A stretch of DNA of 64,000 nt from DATJFQ01 sp035495555 (GCA_035495555.1 DATJFQ010000097.1:1-64000), one strand, 5' to 3'. Positions 16,605 through 25,058 are shown, counted from the stretch's first letter. Program-made: numbers and translations. The notes: a model not told the origin generated them from the sequence alone.

Positions 16605-17634
16605 ATTGACTCTTCTTGTTCCGTTCGCCACCGCCGTGCGTGAGGCCGCACTTGGGGCAGAACGTCGGCGGGAGCGAGTTGTCGACGTAGTGATCCACCG
16701 GCTTCAGCGTTTTCAGATACGCAAAGAGATCTTTCAGGTCCTGGTCCGTCATGTTCTTGTAGAGCTCTAACGGCATCATCGCGTCCAGCTTGCGCGAGCG
16801 AACCTTGCCCGTCCGGATCGTTTCGACGAACAGATCTTCGGTGTAGTAGGGGATGCCGTTTACACCCGGCGTCAGATTGGCACTGTAGACCGTCTTTCGG
16901 CTCCCGAAGGGCATCGCGGTGCCGCCCGCGAACGCCATCTCTGCCCGCACATTCCCTTTGTCATCGCGGGTCGTGTGACAGTCCGCGCACACACCCATCT
17001 GCGCGATGTAGGCGCCGCGTTTTTCCGGGGTCGAGAGATCCGCCGACACTGGCGCGGTTACCGGCTCGGGCACGCTGTTGATCAGGCGATTCAACGGAAA
17101 CGGCACGGCAGTCTTCGCCAGCTCGTGGCGCACGGGCGGCAACGATCGCAGGTATACGATGACCGCGGCGAGATCCTCGTCCGACATCGCGTGGAACTTC
17201 TCGTAGGGCATGATCGGGAAGAGCGCGCGGCCGTCGTGGCTGATGCCCTCGCGGATCGCCCGGGCGAGCTGATCGTCGGTCCACGTCCCGATGCCGGTTT
17301 CCGGATCAGGGGTGAGGTTCGGGGCGACCACGAACGGCACGCCCTCGACGTCGAACGATCGTCCGCTGAATTCTGTGCCGGGCTGGACCGTGAGGCCGCC
17401 GTCCGGCGTGACCTCGAGGGGCGAATGGCACATGACGCACGGCGGCTGACCGCTCGTCAGCAGATATTTGCCGCGGGCGAGCCGCTCCGGCGTCGCGTCG
17501 AATGTCCGCGCCGTCAACGCGCGTGACCTGGGTCCGATGAACGGACGGATGCCCACCATCGCCGGCAAACCGATCACGACGATCGCCGCCAGCAGGCCCG
17601 CAATAACCGCTACAGCTTTCTTCCAACCCCTCAT
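16603..17634 (-). CDS. Membrane-anchored di-haem cytochrome c
   Basis: A 343-residue protein with an uncleaved N-terminal helix (AVAVIAGLLAAIVVIGLPAMV). Two class I haem sites are visible: CVMCH at 66-70 and CADCH at 216-220. Each is followed by a Met-bearing loop, FPIMPYEKFHAMSDEDL after the first and AMMPLELYKNMTDQDL after the second, which supply axial ligands. The C-terminal CPKCG near 330 may be a metal knuckle. The organisation matches the cytochrome subunits of alcohol or aldehyde dehydrogenases and similar periplasmic electron shuttles, but no dehydrogenase gene is adjacent, so the donor is unknown. Confidence 0.88.
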   Translation of the reverse strand: MRGWKKAVAVIAGLLAAIVVIGLPAMVGIRPFIGPRSRALTARTFDATPERLARGKYLLTSGQPPCVMCHSPLEVTPDGGLTVQPGTEFSGRSFDVEGVPFVVAPNLTPDPETGIGTWTDDQLARAIREGISHDGRALFPIMPYEKFHAMSDEDLAAVIVYLRSLPPVRHELAKTAVPFPLNRLINSVPEPVTAPVSADLSTPEKRGAYIAQMGVCADCHTTRDDKGNVRAEMAFAGGTAMPFGSRKTVYSANLTPGVNGIPYYTEDLFVETIRTGKVRSRKLDAMMPLELYKNMTDQDLKDLFAYLKTLKPVDHYVDNSLPPTFCPKCGLTHGGGERNKKSQ

Positions 17635-17784
17635 GCGCGCGTACTCCCCCGTGTTGCCGGTTGTTCCTTCGTGAAGCGCGCGATCTTACCGCAGGAAGCC
17701 CGAAGGCGCGCCATTCACCCTGCTGTCGTCGCCATTCGCCGGAAAACCGGCGCCGCGGCCCGTCAGGCACCGTATGGTGAGTGC

Positions 17785-18189
17785 ATGACGAACGATGGCA
17801 CGAAATACGGCATGCACGCGGGCCGGGTTGCGGCAGGCCTGGTCGTGCTGGCGCTCGGCGCGCTGATGCTGCTGGACCAGCACGACGTGCTGAGCTATCA
17901 GATGATGCGGTTTTTTCCGGGCATCGTCCTGATCATCCTGGGGGCGGTGCGGCTGCTCTCCGGTGAGGCCCCGCGTCGTGGCGGCCGCAGCGGATACGGC
18001 GGGTTCTGGCTCGTGTTCGTCGGCGCCTGGATGATTGCCAGCGAGTCCCACGTGGTGGGCTTGAGCTATCACAACTCGTGGCCGCTCCTCGTCATCGGCG
18101 TTGGTGTGCTGATCGTCATGCGCGAGCTGCTCGGGCGGAACGATGACCGCCACACGCCCGACAGTCCCGCGGGGGTGGGGCAGCGATGA
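17785..18189 (+). CDS. Small LiaI/LiaF-like membrane protein (DUF5668-type)
   Basis: A 134-residue protein with four hydrophobic segments: GRVAAGLVVLALGALMLLDQ, FFPGIVLIILGAVRLL, YGGFWLVFVGAWMIA and WPLLVIGVGVLIVMREL. The arrangement W/F-P-x-x-(L/I)-(I/V)-x-G is that of the LiaF/LiaI transmembrane region. The frame is open upstream, but the start before TNDGTKYGMHAGR directly precedes the first membrane segment. Its stop overlaps the next start (ATGA). Members of this group take part in envelope-stress sensing with LytS-type or LiaS-type kinases; here a LytS-like kinase lies about 0.8 kb downstream. Confidence 0.75.
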   Translation: MTNDGTKYGMHAGRVAAGLVVLALGALMLLDQHDVLSYQMMRFFPGIVLIILGAVRLLSGEAPRRGGRSGYGGFWLVFVGAWMIASESHVVGLSYHNSWPLLVIGVGVLIVMRELLGRNDDRHTPDSPAGVGQR

Positions 18190-18881
18190 GCGGCGCCCGC
18201 TCGCGGTTCACGCCGCAGGTTCTCTTCGGCGTGGCCGTCATCGTGATCGGCGTGCTGTTCACGCTCGACAATCTGAACGTGCTCGATGCGTCGGAATACG
18301 TGCGCTACTGGCCGGCCGCGCTGGTGGCGCTCGGGATGATGAAGTTATGGGAGGCCATGCGCGACGGGCGAGGGTGGCTCGGCGGCATCCTGTTCACCAC
18401 GATCGGCGCGTGGATGCTGTTCGAACGCGTCGCCTACATCCGCATCGATGTGCGAGAGGTGTGGCCGCTCGCCTTCTTGTGCTTCGGCGCGTATCTCGTG
18501 TGGCGCGGCGTCTCGCGTCCGCGGCGTCCCCGGCCGCTCGACGGCGACGCTCACCTGAGCGCCATCGCGATCCTGTCCGGCATTGTCCGCGGCAGCAATT
18601 CGCCGGCGTTTTCCGGCGCGGACCTGACGGCCGTGATGGGCGGCTGCGAGATCGACTTGCGGCAGGCGTCGATCGCGCCCGGAACGACCGCGGTCATTGA
18701 CGTGTTCGCGTTCTGGGGCGGCATCGAGATTCGGGTCCCTGAAGACTGGAGCGTTGTCACGCGGGTCACACCGCTGCTCGGCGGTGTCGAAGATCAGACC
18801 CGTGCGTCTCAGGCCGCGGTATCGAAGCGCGTGGAAATTCGCGGAACGGCAATCATGGGCGGCGTCGAAATCAAGAATTAG
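18186..18881 (+). CDS. LiaF-like protein with transmembrane and C-terminal beta domains
   Basis: A 231-residue protein. The first 120 residues carry four membrane segments similar to the preceding gene (LFGVAVIVIGVLFTLDNLNV, YWPAALVALGMMKL, WLGGILFTTIGAWMLFE, WPLAFLCFGAYLVWRGV). The last 100 residues read as the LiaF/YvqF C-terminal beta-helix: FSGADLTAVMGGCEIDLRQA, then IDVFAFWGGIEIRVPEDW and RGTAIMGGVEIKN, where repeated GG-x-E-I turns are diagnostic. In Firmicutes LiaF restrains the LiaSR pair; a similar link to the kinase at 19006 is inferred from position. It overlaps the upstream gene by 4 bp. Confidence 0.82.
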   Translation: MSGARSRFTPQVLFGVAVIVIGVLFTLDNLNVLDASEYVRYWPAALVALGMMKLWEAMRDGRGWLGGILFTTIGAWMLFERVAYIRIDVREVWPLAFLCFGAYLVWRGVSRPRRPRPLDGDAHLSAIAILSGIVRGSNSPAFSGADLTAVMGGCEIDLRQASIAPGTTAVIDVFAFWGGIEIRVPEDWSVVTRVTPLLGGVEDQTRASQAAVSKRVEIRGTAIMGGVEIKN

Positions 18882-18894
18882 CGTGAACCGCCAT

Positions 18895-18986
18895 AACTCC
18901 CAATTCCGAACTCCCAACTCCCAATTCGATTCCCAAACGTGTGATTGGGAGTTGAGTATTGGGCGGCGGGAATTGGAAATTGGGCG
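18895..18986. repeat. Inverted 7-bp word array (AACTCCC / AATTGGG)
   Basis: Left heptamers AACTCCC, AATTCCG, AACTCCC, AACTCCC, AATTCGA (18895-18929) and right heptamers AGTTGAG, TATTGGG, CGGCGGG, AATTGGA, AATTGGG (18950-18984). The arms partly complement each other. The array lies between the LiaF-like gene and the kinase gene, both on the plus strand, and could attenuate transcription between them. Confidence 0.88.
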
Positions 18987-19005
18987 TTGACGCGATCTGA
19001 TCAAG

Positions 19006-20097
19006 ATGCACCCCATCCTGTCCCGCCCGTCCCGCCTGGCCGCGTATGTCGCGATGTGGGTGCCGCTCGGCGCGGCGCTGGCGTCGCTGCTCACGCTGCA
19101 GCACGTGTTCGCGTGGCCGGCTGCCGTGGCTTTCGCGCTGCCGCTCGCGGTCGCGTTCGGCTTCCTGTGCCTGTCGTCGTACTACGGGTCGCACGCTTCG
19201 ACGCGGGACGATGTGCCGCGCACCGTTTTGACCGCCGTCGCCGCGGCGTTCATCTCGAGCGGCGTGTGGCTGCTCCTCGCGCGGGGCTGGCTGGCCGTCC
19301 TGGCCTCTTTCGGCCGAATCACCACCGGCGCCTCGCCGTTCAGGGAAGCCGCACCCACGCTGTTCTGGTTCGGCTTCCTCCTGTACCTGCTCGCTTTTGC
19401 CGTCAGCTTCCTCAGCCACACGTTCGAGGCGGCGCGCGATGCGGAGCGCCGCGGCCTGGAACTGCAGGTGCTGGCGCGCGAGGCGGAGCTGCGCGCGCTG
19501 CGGTCTCAGGTCGATCCGCATTTCCTGTTCAACAGCCTGCAATCGATCAGCGCCTTGACCACAGCCGACCCGTCGGGGGCGCGGCGCATGTGCCTGCTGC
19601 TCGCGGATTTTCTGCGCGACACGTTGACGCTTGGCGCGTTGCCCCGCATTCGGCTCCGGCGTGAACTGTTGCTGGCGGAGCGTTATCTCGAGATCGAGCA
19701 GGTGCGGTTCGGAGATCGACTGCGGATCGACATCGACGCGGGTCGAGCAGACGACTGCCTGGTCCCCCCGCTGATCGTGCAGCCCCTCGTAGAGAACGCC
19801 GTGACGCACGGGATTGCGCACGTGCTCGACGGCGGGATCGTTCGGATCCGCGCCGCCGCGGGCGCTACGCGGCTCGTGCTCTCCGTCGAGAACCCCGTCG
19901 ATCCCGATCGGCCGCGCGGAAAAAGTACGGGCCTGGGAGTGGTCAACGTCCGTGAGCGCCTGCGGTCGGCCTATGGAGCGATGGAAGCGCGGCTCGACGC
20001 GTCGGAAGCCGACGGCGTCTTCCGCGCGCAACTCGAGCTGCCGATCGAAGAAGCAACCGCTTATCATTCGAACGATGCGCATCGTCATCGTGGATGA
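19006..20097 (+). CDS. LytS-type sensor histidine kinase
   Basis: A 363-residue kinase. The first 145 residues hold four membrane segments without a recognised sensor domain (AAYVAMWVPLGAALASLL, VAFALPLAVAFGFLCL, AAAFISSGVWLLLARG, FWFGFLLYLLAFAVSFL). The His_kinase domain follows: phospho-acceptor His172 in VDPHFLFNSLQSISAL, then the ATPase part with VPPLIVQPLVENAVTHGI and the G-box KSTGLGVVNVRERL. This is the group that works with LytTR regulators, and such a regulator overlaps its 3' end by 23 bp. With the LiaF-like genes upstream, a cell-envelope signal is likely. Confidence 0.93.
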   Translation: MHPILSRPSRLAAYVAMWVPLGAALASLLTLQHVFAWPAAVAFALPLAVAFGFLCLSSYYGSHASTRDDVPRTVLTAVAAAFISSGVWLLLARGWLAVLASFGRITTGASPFREAAPTLFWFGFLLYLLAFAVSFLSHTFEAARDAERRGLELQVLAREAELRALRSQVDPHFLFNSLQSISALTTADPSGARRMCLLLADFLRDTLTLGALPRIRLRRELLLAERYLEIEQVRFGDRLRIDIDAGRADDCLVPPLIVQPLVENAVTHGIAHVLDGGIVRIRAAAGATRLVLSVENPVDPDRPRGKSTGLGVVNVRERLRSAYGAMEARLDASEADGVFRAQLELPIEEATAYHSNDAHRHRG

Positions 20098-20806
20098 TGA
20101 GCCGCTCGCCCGCGCCGTGGTGCGCGAGTTCGCCGCCGCCGACCCGGAGATCGAGGTCGTTGCGGAGTGCGCCAACGGCTTCGAGGCGGTCAAGGCCGTC
20201 GCTGAACTCCAGCCGGATTTAGTACTGCTCGACGTGCAGATGCCGAAGCTCGACGGGTTCGAGGTCCTGGAACTGCTCGGACGCGATCAACCCGTCATTT
20301 TCGTGACCGCGTACGATCAGTACGCGCTGCGGGCCTTCGAAGTGCATGCGGTCGACTATCTGTTGAAGCCGTTTTGCGCCGAGCGGTTCGAGGAGGCGAT
20401 GGGCCGCGCCCGCGAACGGCTGCGCGCCCGCACGCCGGTGCCCGTCGAGGAGCTCATGCGTGACGTGAAGCCGCGTGCGGGTCCCGCCGAGCGTGTGCTG
20501 ATTCGCGAGGGTCCGAACGTGCACGTGCTGCCGGTGGACTCGATCGACTATGTCGAAGCCCAGGACGACTACGTGGCCTTCAAATCCGGCGGCAGGCAGT
20601 ATCTGAAAGATCAAACGCTGACCGCCGTCGAACGCACGCTCGATCCTACGCGCTTCGTGCGCATTCACCGGTCATACGTGCTGAACCTCGATCGGATCGC
20701 GAAGGTGGAGTTGTACGCAAAAGACAGCCGCATCGCCATCCTCCGTGACGGCACGCGCCTCCCCGTCAGCCGCGCGGGCTACGCGCGACTCTCGGAACTG
20801 CTGTGA
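20075..20806 (+). CDS. LytTR-family response regulator
   Basis: A 243-residue regulator. The receiver domain (1-118) has the acidic pair DDE near residue 7, phospho-acceptor Asp53 in LLDVQMPKLDG, Thr78 and Lys98 in YLLKPF. The LytTR DNA-binding domain (about 140-243) contains VDSIDYVEAQDDYVAFKSGG, then FVRIHRSYVLNLDRI and LPVSRAGYARLSELL, all family hallmarks. The start at ATG 20075 gives a perfect receiver beginning MRIVIVDDE and overlaps the kinase gene by 23 bp, so the two are coupled. Targets are probably envelope genes near by; no binding sites were identified. Confidence 0.95.
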   Translation: MRIVIVDDEPLARAVVREFAAADPEIEVVAECANGFEAVKAVAELQPDLVLLDVQMPKLDGFEVLELLGRDQPVIFVTAYDQYALRAFEVHAVDYLLKPFCAERFEEAMGRARERLRARTPVPVEELMRDVKPRAGPAERVLIREGPNVHVLPVDSIDYVEAQDDYVAFKSGGRQYLKDQTLTAVERTLDPTRFVRIHRSYVLNLDRIAKVELYAKDSRIAILRDGTRLPVSRAGYARLSELL

Positions 20807-20831
20807 ACTGACAGCGGGCGGTAGCCGCATC

Positions 20832-20950
20832 GCGCGGAGCGCGGAAGGCGGCGTGCGGAAGGCGGCGTGCGGAAGGCGGCGTGCGGAGGGCGGTGTGCGG
20901 AAGGCGGCGTGCGGAGGGCGGTGTGCGGAGGGCGGTGTGCGGAGCGCGGG
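20832..20950 (+). repeat. 17-unit 7-bp array (GTGCGGA / AGGCGGC)
   Basis: Seventeen heptamers in exact register. GTGCGGA alternates with AGGCGGC or GGGCGGT, flanked by GCGCGGA and GCGCGGG. The array lies 25 bp after the response-regulator stop and 18 bp before copy 3 of the 112-bp element. Confidence 0.95.
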
Positions 20951-20968
20951 GCTCCCGTTACATCACGA

Positions 20969-21079
20969 GCGATGGGGGCGAGGACGGGGCGCCCTGTTCC
21001 GCGCGGAGGCGGCTCCTCGTCGACACGTCTTTCCCGCCGCCGAGCACGGAATGGGGCTGTCTGAGCAGGGCCCCATCGC
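20969..21079 (-). repeat. 112-bp structured repeat, copy 3 (inverted)
   Basis: A 111-bp inverted copy of 312-423, with the same perfect 9-bp inverted ends and one base shorter. The inner stem is CCCCATTCCG with CGGAACAGGG (plus-strand 21047-21056 and 20992-21001), and the second stem is GGCGGC with GCCGCC (21036-21041 and 21008-21013). Several stem positions differ from copy 2 on both sides at once. It is the main content of the 350-bp gap 20807-21156, together with the heptamer array and the TetR promoter. Confidence 0.85.
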
Positions 21080-21111
21080 ATCAGTGCGATGAGGGGCGAG
21101 GGCCTGGACGC

Positions 21112-21140
21112 TTGACATCCTTGCCGGGACTGAATTAACT
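21112..21140 (+). promoter_or_regulatory. Sigma-70-type promoter of the efflux operon
   Basis: A perfect -35 TTGACA (21112-21117), a 17-bp spacer and a weak -10 TTAACT (21135-21140). Transcription would start about 10 nt before the ATG at 21157. The -10 lies inside the palindrome described next. Confidence 0.6.
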
Positions 21141-21154
21141 ATCTAGTTAGTTAA
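21135..21154. promoter_or_regulatory. Likely TetR-family operator
   Basis: The 20-bp sequence TTAACTATCTAGTTAGTTAA is its own reverse complement except for one mirrored pair. It overlaps the -10 box and ends 2 bp before the TetR start codon, the usual position for autorepression. It also stands out as AT-rich in a GC-rich region. Confidence 0.7.
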
Positions 21155-21156
21155 CC

Positions 21157-21780
21157 ATGCGGAAGCGGACGGAGCGCGGCGACTCGCGGGACCGGGTGTT
21201 TGCGGCGGCGGCCAAGGAATTTGCCGCCCACGGGTACGCCGGTGCCAACATGGACCGCCTCGCGCGCGCGGCTCGCCTCAACAAGGCGATGATCTACTAC
21301 CACTTCGGCAGCAAGGCCGCCCTCTACCGCGCCATTCTCGTCGACATGTTCGACGACGTCGGCCGGCGGGTCAGAGAGGTCGCGCAGGCGCGGACGACGC
21401 CCGACCAGAAGATCCGGGCGTTCGTCGCGGCGATCGCCGACGCCGCCGCCGCGCATCCGCACTTCCCGCCTATATGGCTCCGCGAGCTGGCCGAAGGCGC
21501 GCGCCACGTGGATGCCGCCACGCTCGCATACGCGCGCGACGTCCTCGCCACGCTTGGCAGCATCATCCGCGAGGGCTGCGCGGCCGGCACCTTCAAGCGG
21601 GCGAACCCGCTGATCGTGCACGCAGGCATCGTCGCCCCGCTCATGTTTTTCTTCGTCACGGACGGGATCAGGGACAAGCTCGCGAACGCCGGTGTCCCCG
21701 GGGTCCACATCACGCGCGAAGCCGTCGTCGAACACGTGCAGCGCATCGCGCTGGCGGTACTGGAAGGACGGGTTGGATGA
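21157..21780 (+). CDS. TetR-family repressor of the efflux operon
   Basis: A 207-residue repressor. The N-terminal helix-turn-helix spans about 12-58, with RVFAAAAKEFAAHGYAGANM followed by LARAARLNKAMIYYHFGSK, the standard TetR motif. The C-terminal ligand domain contains HPHFPPIWLRELAEG and LMFFFVTDGIRDKL. It is the first gene of an operon of efflux components and its stop overlaps the HlyD start (ATGA). The order TetR - HlyD - ABC ATPase - ABC-2 permeases matches the cecR(ybiH)-ybhGFSR locus of enterobacteria, where the repressor responds to antibiotics. The same logic is inferred here, with the 21135 palindrome as its site. Confidence 0.9.
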   Translation: MRKRTERGDSRDRVFAAAAKEFAAHGYAGANMDRLARAARLNKAMIYYHFGSKAALYRAILVDMFDDVGRRVREVAQARTTPDQKIRAFVAAIADAAAAHPHFPPIWLRELAEGARHVDAATLAYARDVLATLGSIIREGCAAGTFKRANPLIVHAGIVAPLMFFFVTDGIRDKLANAGVPGVHITREAVVEHVQRIALAVLEGRVG

Positions 21781-22784
21781 AGACAACGATGGCTGTCGTC
21801 GCGCCGCTGCTCGCGGCGGCGCTCCTGGGATGTCAGCGCGGGGGCAAGGACGCGGTGCCGCGCGTCACCGGCTATGTGGAAGCGACGGACGTCCGCGTGT
21901 CGGCGCAGGTCGGCGGACGTCTGCTGGATCTGCGCGTCGGCGAAGGCGATCGCGTGACAGCCGGCGAGATCCTGGCGACACTCGATACCGCCGATGCCGG
22001 GCTGGCGCTGCAGCGCGCACGCGCCGATCGCGATCAGGCCGCCGCGCAGCTGCATCTGCTCGAAGCGGGCTCGCGGCCCGAAGACATCCGCCAGGCGTCC
22101 GCGCAGCTCGCATCCGCTCAGGCGGACGTGCAGGCGGCGCAGGCGCAGCTCGACGCCGCGTCCGCTGACGTGACGCGATTCGAAAATCTGCTGCGCGCCA
22201 ATGCAGGTTCGGTCAAGCAGCGCGACGACGCGGTGACGAAGCGTGATGTGGCGGCCGCGCAGGTCCACGCCGCCGCGCAGCGTGCGCACGCCGCGTCGGA
22301 CGCCCTCGCGCGCCTTCGGGCCGGCTCGCGTCCGCAGGAAATCGCCGCCGGGCGGGCCCGCGTCGCGGCCGCGGACGCGCAGATCGCGGCGCTCCAGAAG
22401 AACGTCTCCGACGCTGTCGTCAAAGCCCCGGTGTCCGGCATCGTGACCTCGAAGCTGGCAGACGCGGGAGAGATCCTGCCGCCGCGCGGTCCGATCATCG
22501 TCATCACCGACCTCGATCACGCGTGGGCCAATGTCTACGTCGACGAACGGATGGTGCCGTCGCTCAAGATCGGCCAGCCCGCGACGATCGTGACCGATGC
22601 GGGGCAGCGGCTGCAGGGCACGATTACGTTCATCTCACCCAAAGCGGAATTCACGCCTCGCAACGTGCAAACCGCGGAGGAGCGCTCGAAACTCGTCTAC
22701 CGCGTGAAGGTGTCCGCCAACAACGCGTCGGGCGTGCTCAAACCCGGGATGCCGGTCGAGGCGGAGCTGCAGGTTGCGCCATGA
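21777..22784 (+). CDS. HlyD-family periplasmic adaptor (YbhG-like)
   Basis: A 335-residue membrane fusion protein. MKTTMAVVAPLLAAALLGC has a lipobox at Cys19, so it is probably a lipoprotein. A lipoyl/barrel-sandwich half (VTGYVEATDVRVSAQVGGRL) is followed by a long alpha-hairpin rich in Ala and Gln (about 95-215, including ARADRDQAAAQLHLLEAGS and SAQADVQAAQAQLDAASAD), then the second lipoyl half (VVKAPVSGIVTSKLADAGE) and a beta-barrel ending VLKPGMPVEAELQV. It bridges the inner-membrane ABC transporter to the TolC gene further along. It overlaps both neighbours by 4 bp. Confidence 0.9.
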   Translation: MKTTMAVVAPLLAAALLGCQRGGKDAVPRVTGYVEATDVRVSAQVGGRLLDLRVGEGDRVTAGEILATLDTADAGLALQRARADRDQAAAQLHLLEAGSRPEDIRQASAQLASAQADVQAAQAQLDAASADVTRFENLLRANAGSVKQRDDAVTKRDVAAAQVHAAAQRAHAASDALARLRAGSRPQEIAAGRARVAAADAQIAALQKNVSDAVVKAPVSGIVTSKLADAGEILPPRGPIIVITDLDHAWANVYVDERMVPSLKIGQPATIVTDAGQRLQGTITFISPKAEFTPRNVQTAEERSKLVYRVKVSANNASGVLKPGMPVEAELQVAP

Positions 22785-23710
22785 CTGAAGACAGCGCCGC
22801 GCTTCTGCTGCAGCACGTCGCCAAGCGGTATGGGACGACCGAAGCGTTGCGCGACCTGTCGTTCGACGTGCGGCGTGGCGAGATGTTCGGCCTCATCGGG
22901 CCGGATGGTGCCGGGAAGACGACGACCATCCGGCTCACGTGCGGACTCCTGGAGCCCGATGGCGGGGCCGTGCGCGTGCTCGGGCGGGATCCGGTCGCGG
23001 AACACCGCGCGACGACCGGCGCGATCGGCTATCTCTCTCAGCGCTTCAGCTTGTACGGCGACCTGACGATCGACGAGAACATCGCGTTCTTCGCCGAAAT
23101 CCACGGCGTCCGCCGCTACAAGGACGCGCGCGATCGACTGCTCGACATGACGCAGCTCACCCCTTTTCGCGCGCGTCGTGCGGACCGCCTCTCGGGCGGG
23201 ATGAAGCAGAAGCTGGCGCTGGCGTGCACGCTCGTGCACGAACCGGAACTCCTGCTGCTCGATGAGCCCACGACGGGGGTCGATCCCGTGTCACGGCGCG
23301 AATTCTGGAAGCTCCTGGCGGAATTCCTGTCGCGCGGGCTCACCATTGTGATGGCGACGCCCTACCTGGACGAAGCGGAGCGGTGCTCGCGGGTCGCCCT
23401 GCTCCACGAAGGACGGTTGCTCGCGCTCGACGAGCCCGCGCGGCTGCAAACCCGCTCGAGCGGGCAGATCCTCGAGATCATCACCGACACGCCGCGGCCG
23501 CCGCTCGAAATCCTCATGCGCGTGCCTGGCGTCGAGGACGTGCAGCTCTTTGGTGATCGCGCGCACGCACGCGTTGCCGCCGCGGAGGCGTCCAGTGTGA
23601 CCGGCGCCATCGAGGCGGCGCTCGGCCGCGACGGGATCGCCATCAACAGCATCCGGCCGATCGTTGCGTCACTCGAGGATGTGTTCATCGATTTGATCAC
23701 CACACGCTGA
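22781..23710 (+). CDS. ABC transporter ATPase 1 (YbhF-like, first half)
   Basis: A 309-residue ATPase. Walker A is GPDGAGKTTT near residue 45, the signature LSGGMKQK, Walker B LLLLDEPTTGVD, and the switch region has TPYLDEAERCSR in place of the usual TH. About 90 residues follow the ATPase core and end LEDVFIDLIT, as in DrrA/CcmA-type exporters. The Asp in GPDGAGKTT is typical of the first ATPase half of enterobacterial YbhF, which is a single chain with two ATPase domains; here the second domain is a separate gene at 25055. It overlaps the adaptor gene by 4 bp (ATGA). Confidence 0.9.
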   Translation: MTEDSAALLLQHVAKRYGTTEALRDLSFDVRRGEMFGLIGPDGAGKTTTIRLTCGLLEPDGGAVRVLGRDPVAEHRATTGAIGYLSQRFSLYGDLTIDENIAFFAEIHGVRRYKDARDRLLDMTQLTPFRARRADRLSGGMKQKLALACTLVHEPELLLLDEPTTGVDPVSRREFWKLLAEFLSRGLTIVMATPYLDEAERCSRVALLHEGRLLALDEPARLQTRSSGQILEIITDTPRPPLEILMRVPGVEDVQLFGDRAHARVAAAEASSVTGAIEAALGRDGIAINSIRPIVASLEDVFIDLITTR

Positions 23711-23717
23711 GAAGAAA

Positions 23718-25058
23718 ATGCGTTTCATTGTTTGCGCGACGATTCTGGCGGTTGCGGCGATGACTCCGTGCGCCGCGGCGCAGGACGCTCCTGGAGTGCG
23801 AATCACGCTCGACGAAGCGATCCAGCAGGGCCTTGCGGCGAGCGAGCGGCTCGCGGAGCTTCACGCCCGCGAAGAGGCGGCGGGTGCCACGGTCGCCTCG
23901 CGCGAGGCGGCGGACCGGCCGGCTGTGGCCGCGCAGGCGGGGTACACGCGAACGAACCACGTCGACGAATTCGCGATCGCGATCCCCGGGCAGCCGCCGC
24001 GCGTTGTGTACCCGGATATTCCCGACAACTACCGGACCCGTCTGGATCTGCAGTGGCCCATCTACACAGGTGGGCGAACGGATGCCCTCGAACGGGCGGC
24101 GCGGGCAGAAGCCGCCGCGGCGAGCGAGGACGTGTCCGCCGCACGAGCGGACCTCCGTCTGGAAATCACCCGCGCCTTCTGGGCACTGGTCACCGCCGAG
24201 GACACGACACGCGTGCTGCAGCGGGCGCTCGACGCCGTCACCGCGCAGGTGTCCGATCTGCGGACGCGATTCTCGCAAGGACTGATTCCGCCCAACGACG
24301 TCTCGTCCGCTGAGGCGCAGCAGGCTCGCCAGCGGCTGCTCGCCGTGCAGGCAGCAAACCAGCGGGGTGTCGCGGAAGCGGATTTGCGTCGGCTGACGGG
24401 CAACGAAACGGCTGGCCGTCTCGAGCCGGATCCGGGCACCGCCGCCGTGCCGGCTGCTGCGGACTCGCACGCCGAAGAAGTTGCGGCGCTCATCGCGACA
24501 GCACTCCACGCGCGACCCGAGCGGCGCGCGCTCGAGCAGCACGTGAGCGCGGCGCGCGAGCAGGTCATCGCGGCCGCCGCTGCATGGAAGCCCGAGATCG
24601 CGTTCGGAGCCGGCTACGACTACGCCCGGCCGAACCCGCGAATCTTTCCGCGCACGACCGACTGGCGCACGTCGTGGGACGCATCGTTCAGCCTCTCCTG
24701 GACGCTGTGGGACGGCGGGCGTCGCGCGGCGGACCGTGCCGCCGCCGCCGCAAACGCGGCGGCGCTCGAAGCGCGGGTTGCCGACTTCGATCGCTCGCTG
24801 AAATTCGAGGTGCGGCAGCGGCGGCTGGAGCTCGATTCGAGTGTCGCGGCGATTACCGCGGCAGACGAGGAGGTGCGCGCCGCGACGGACGCCGAGCGCG
24901 TGGTGGGCGAACGATACCGCGCCGGCGTCGCGACCCCGACCGACGTGCTCGACGCGCAGGTCGCGCGGCTCCAGGCGGAACTCGATCGGACGAAAGCGGT
25001 TGCTGACGCACGCCTGGCAGCGGCGCGGCTCGCGCGCGCGACGGGGCAGCAGCCATGA
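23718..25058 (+). CDS. TolC-family outer-membrane efflux protein
   Basis: A 446-residue protein with signal peptide MRFIVCATILAVAAMTPCAAAQ. Two tandem OEP repeats are visible. The first runs from TLDEAIQQGLAASERLAELH to the coiled segments near 200. The second begins ALHARPERRALEQHVSAARE and includes DASFSLSWTLWDGGRRAADR, matching the paired strand SLSWTLWDGG/DLQWPIYTGGR of the barrel. It trimerises to form the outer-membrane channel and tunnel. It starts 7 bp after ATPase 1 and overlaps ATPase 2 by 4 bp, so the channel is encoded between the two ATPases of one machine. Confidence 0.92.
   Translation: MRFIVCATILAVAAMTPCAAAQDAPGVRITLDEAIQQGLAASERLAELHAREEAAGATVASREAADRPAVAAQAGYTRTNHVDEFAIAIPGQPPRVVYPDIPDNYRTRLDLQWPIYTGGRTDALERAARAEAAAASEDVSAARADLRLEITRAFWALVTAEDTTRVLQRALDAVTAQVSDLRTRFSQGLIPPNDVSSAEAQQARQRLLAVQAANQRGVAEADLRRLTGNETAGRLEPDPGTAAVPAAADSHAEEVAALIATALHARPERRALEQHVSAAREQVIAAAAAWKPEIAFGAGYDYARPNPRIFPRTTDWRTSWDASFSLSWTLWDGGRRAADRAAAAANAAALEARVADFDRSLKFEVRQRRLELDSSVAAITAADEEVRAATDAERVVGERYRAGVATPTDVLDAQVARLQAELDRTKAVADARLAAARLARATGQQP

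Noticed and set aside
20745..21092. Small frames across the heptamer array before the TetR gene
   Set aside because: Their peptides are just translated repeats (such as AEGGVRKAACG) and no start signal is present.
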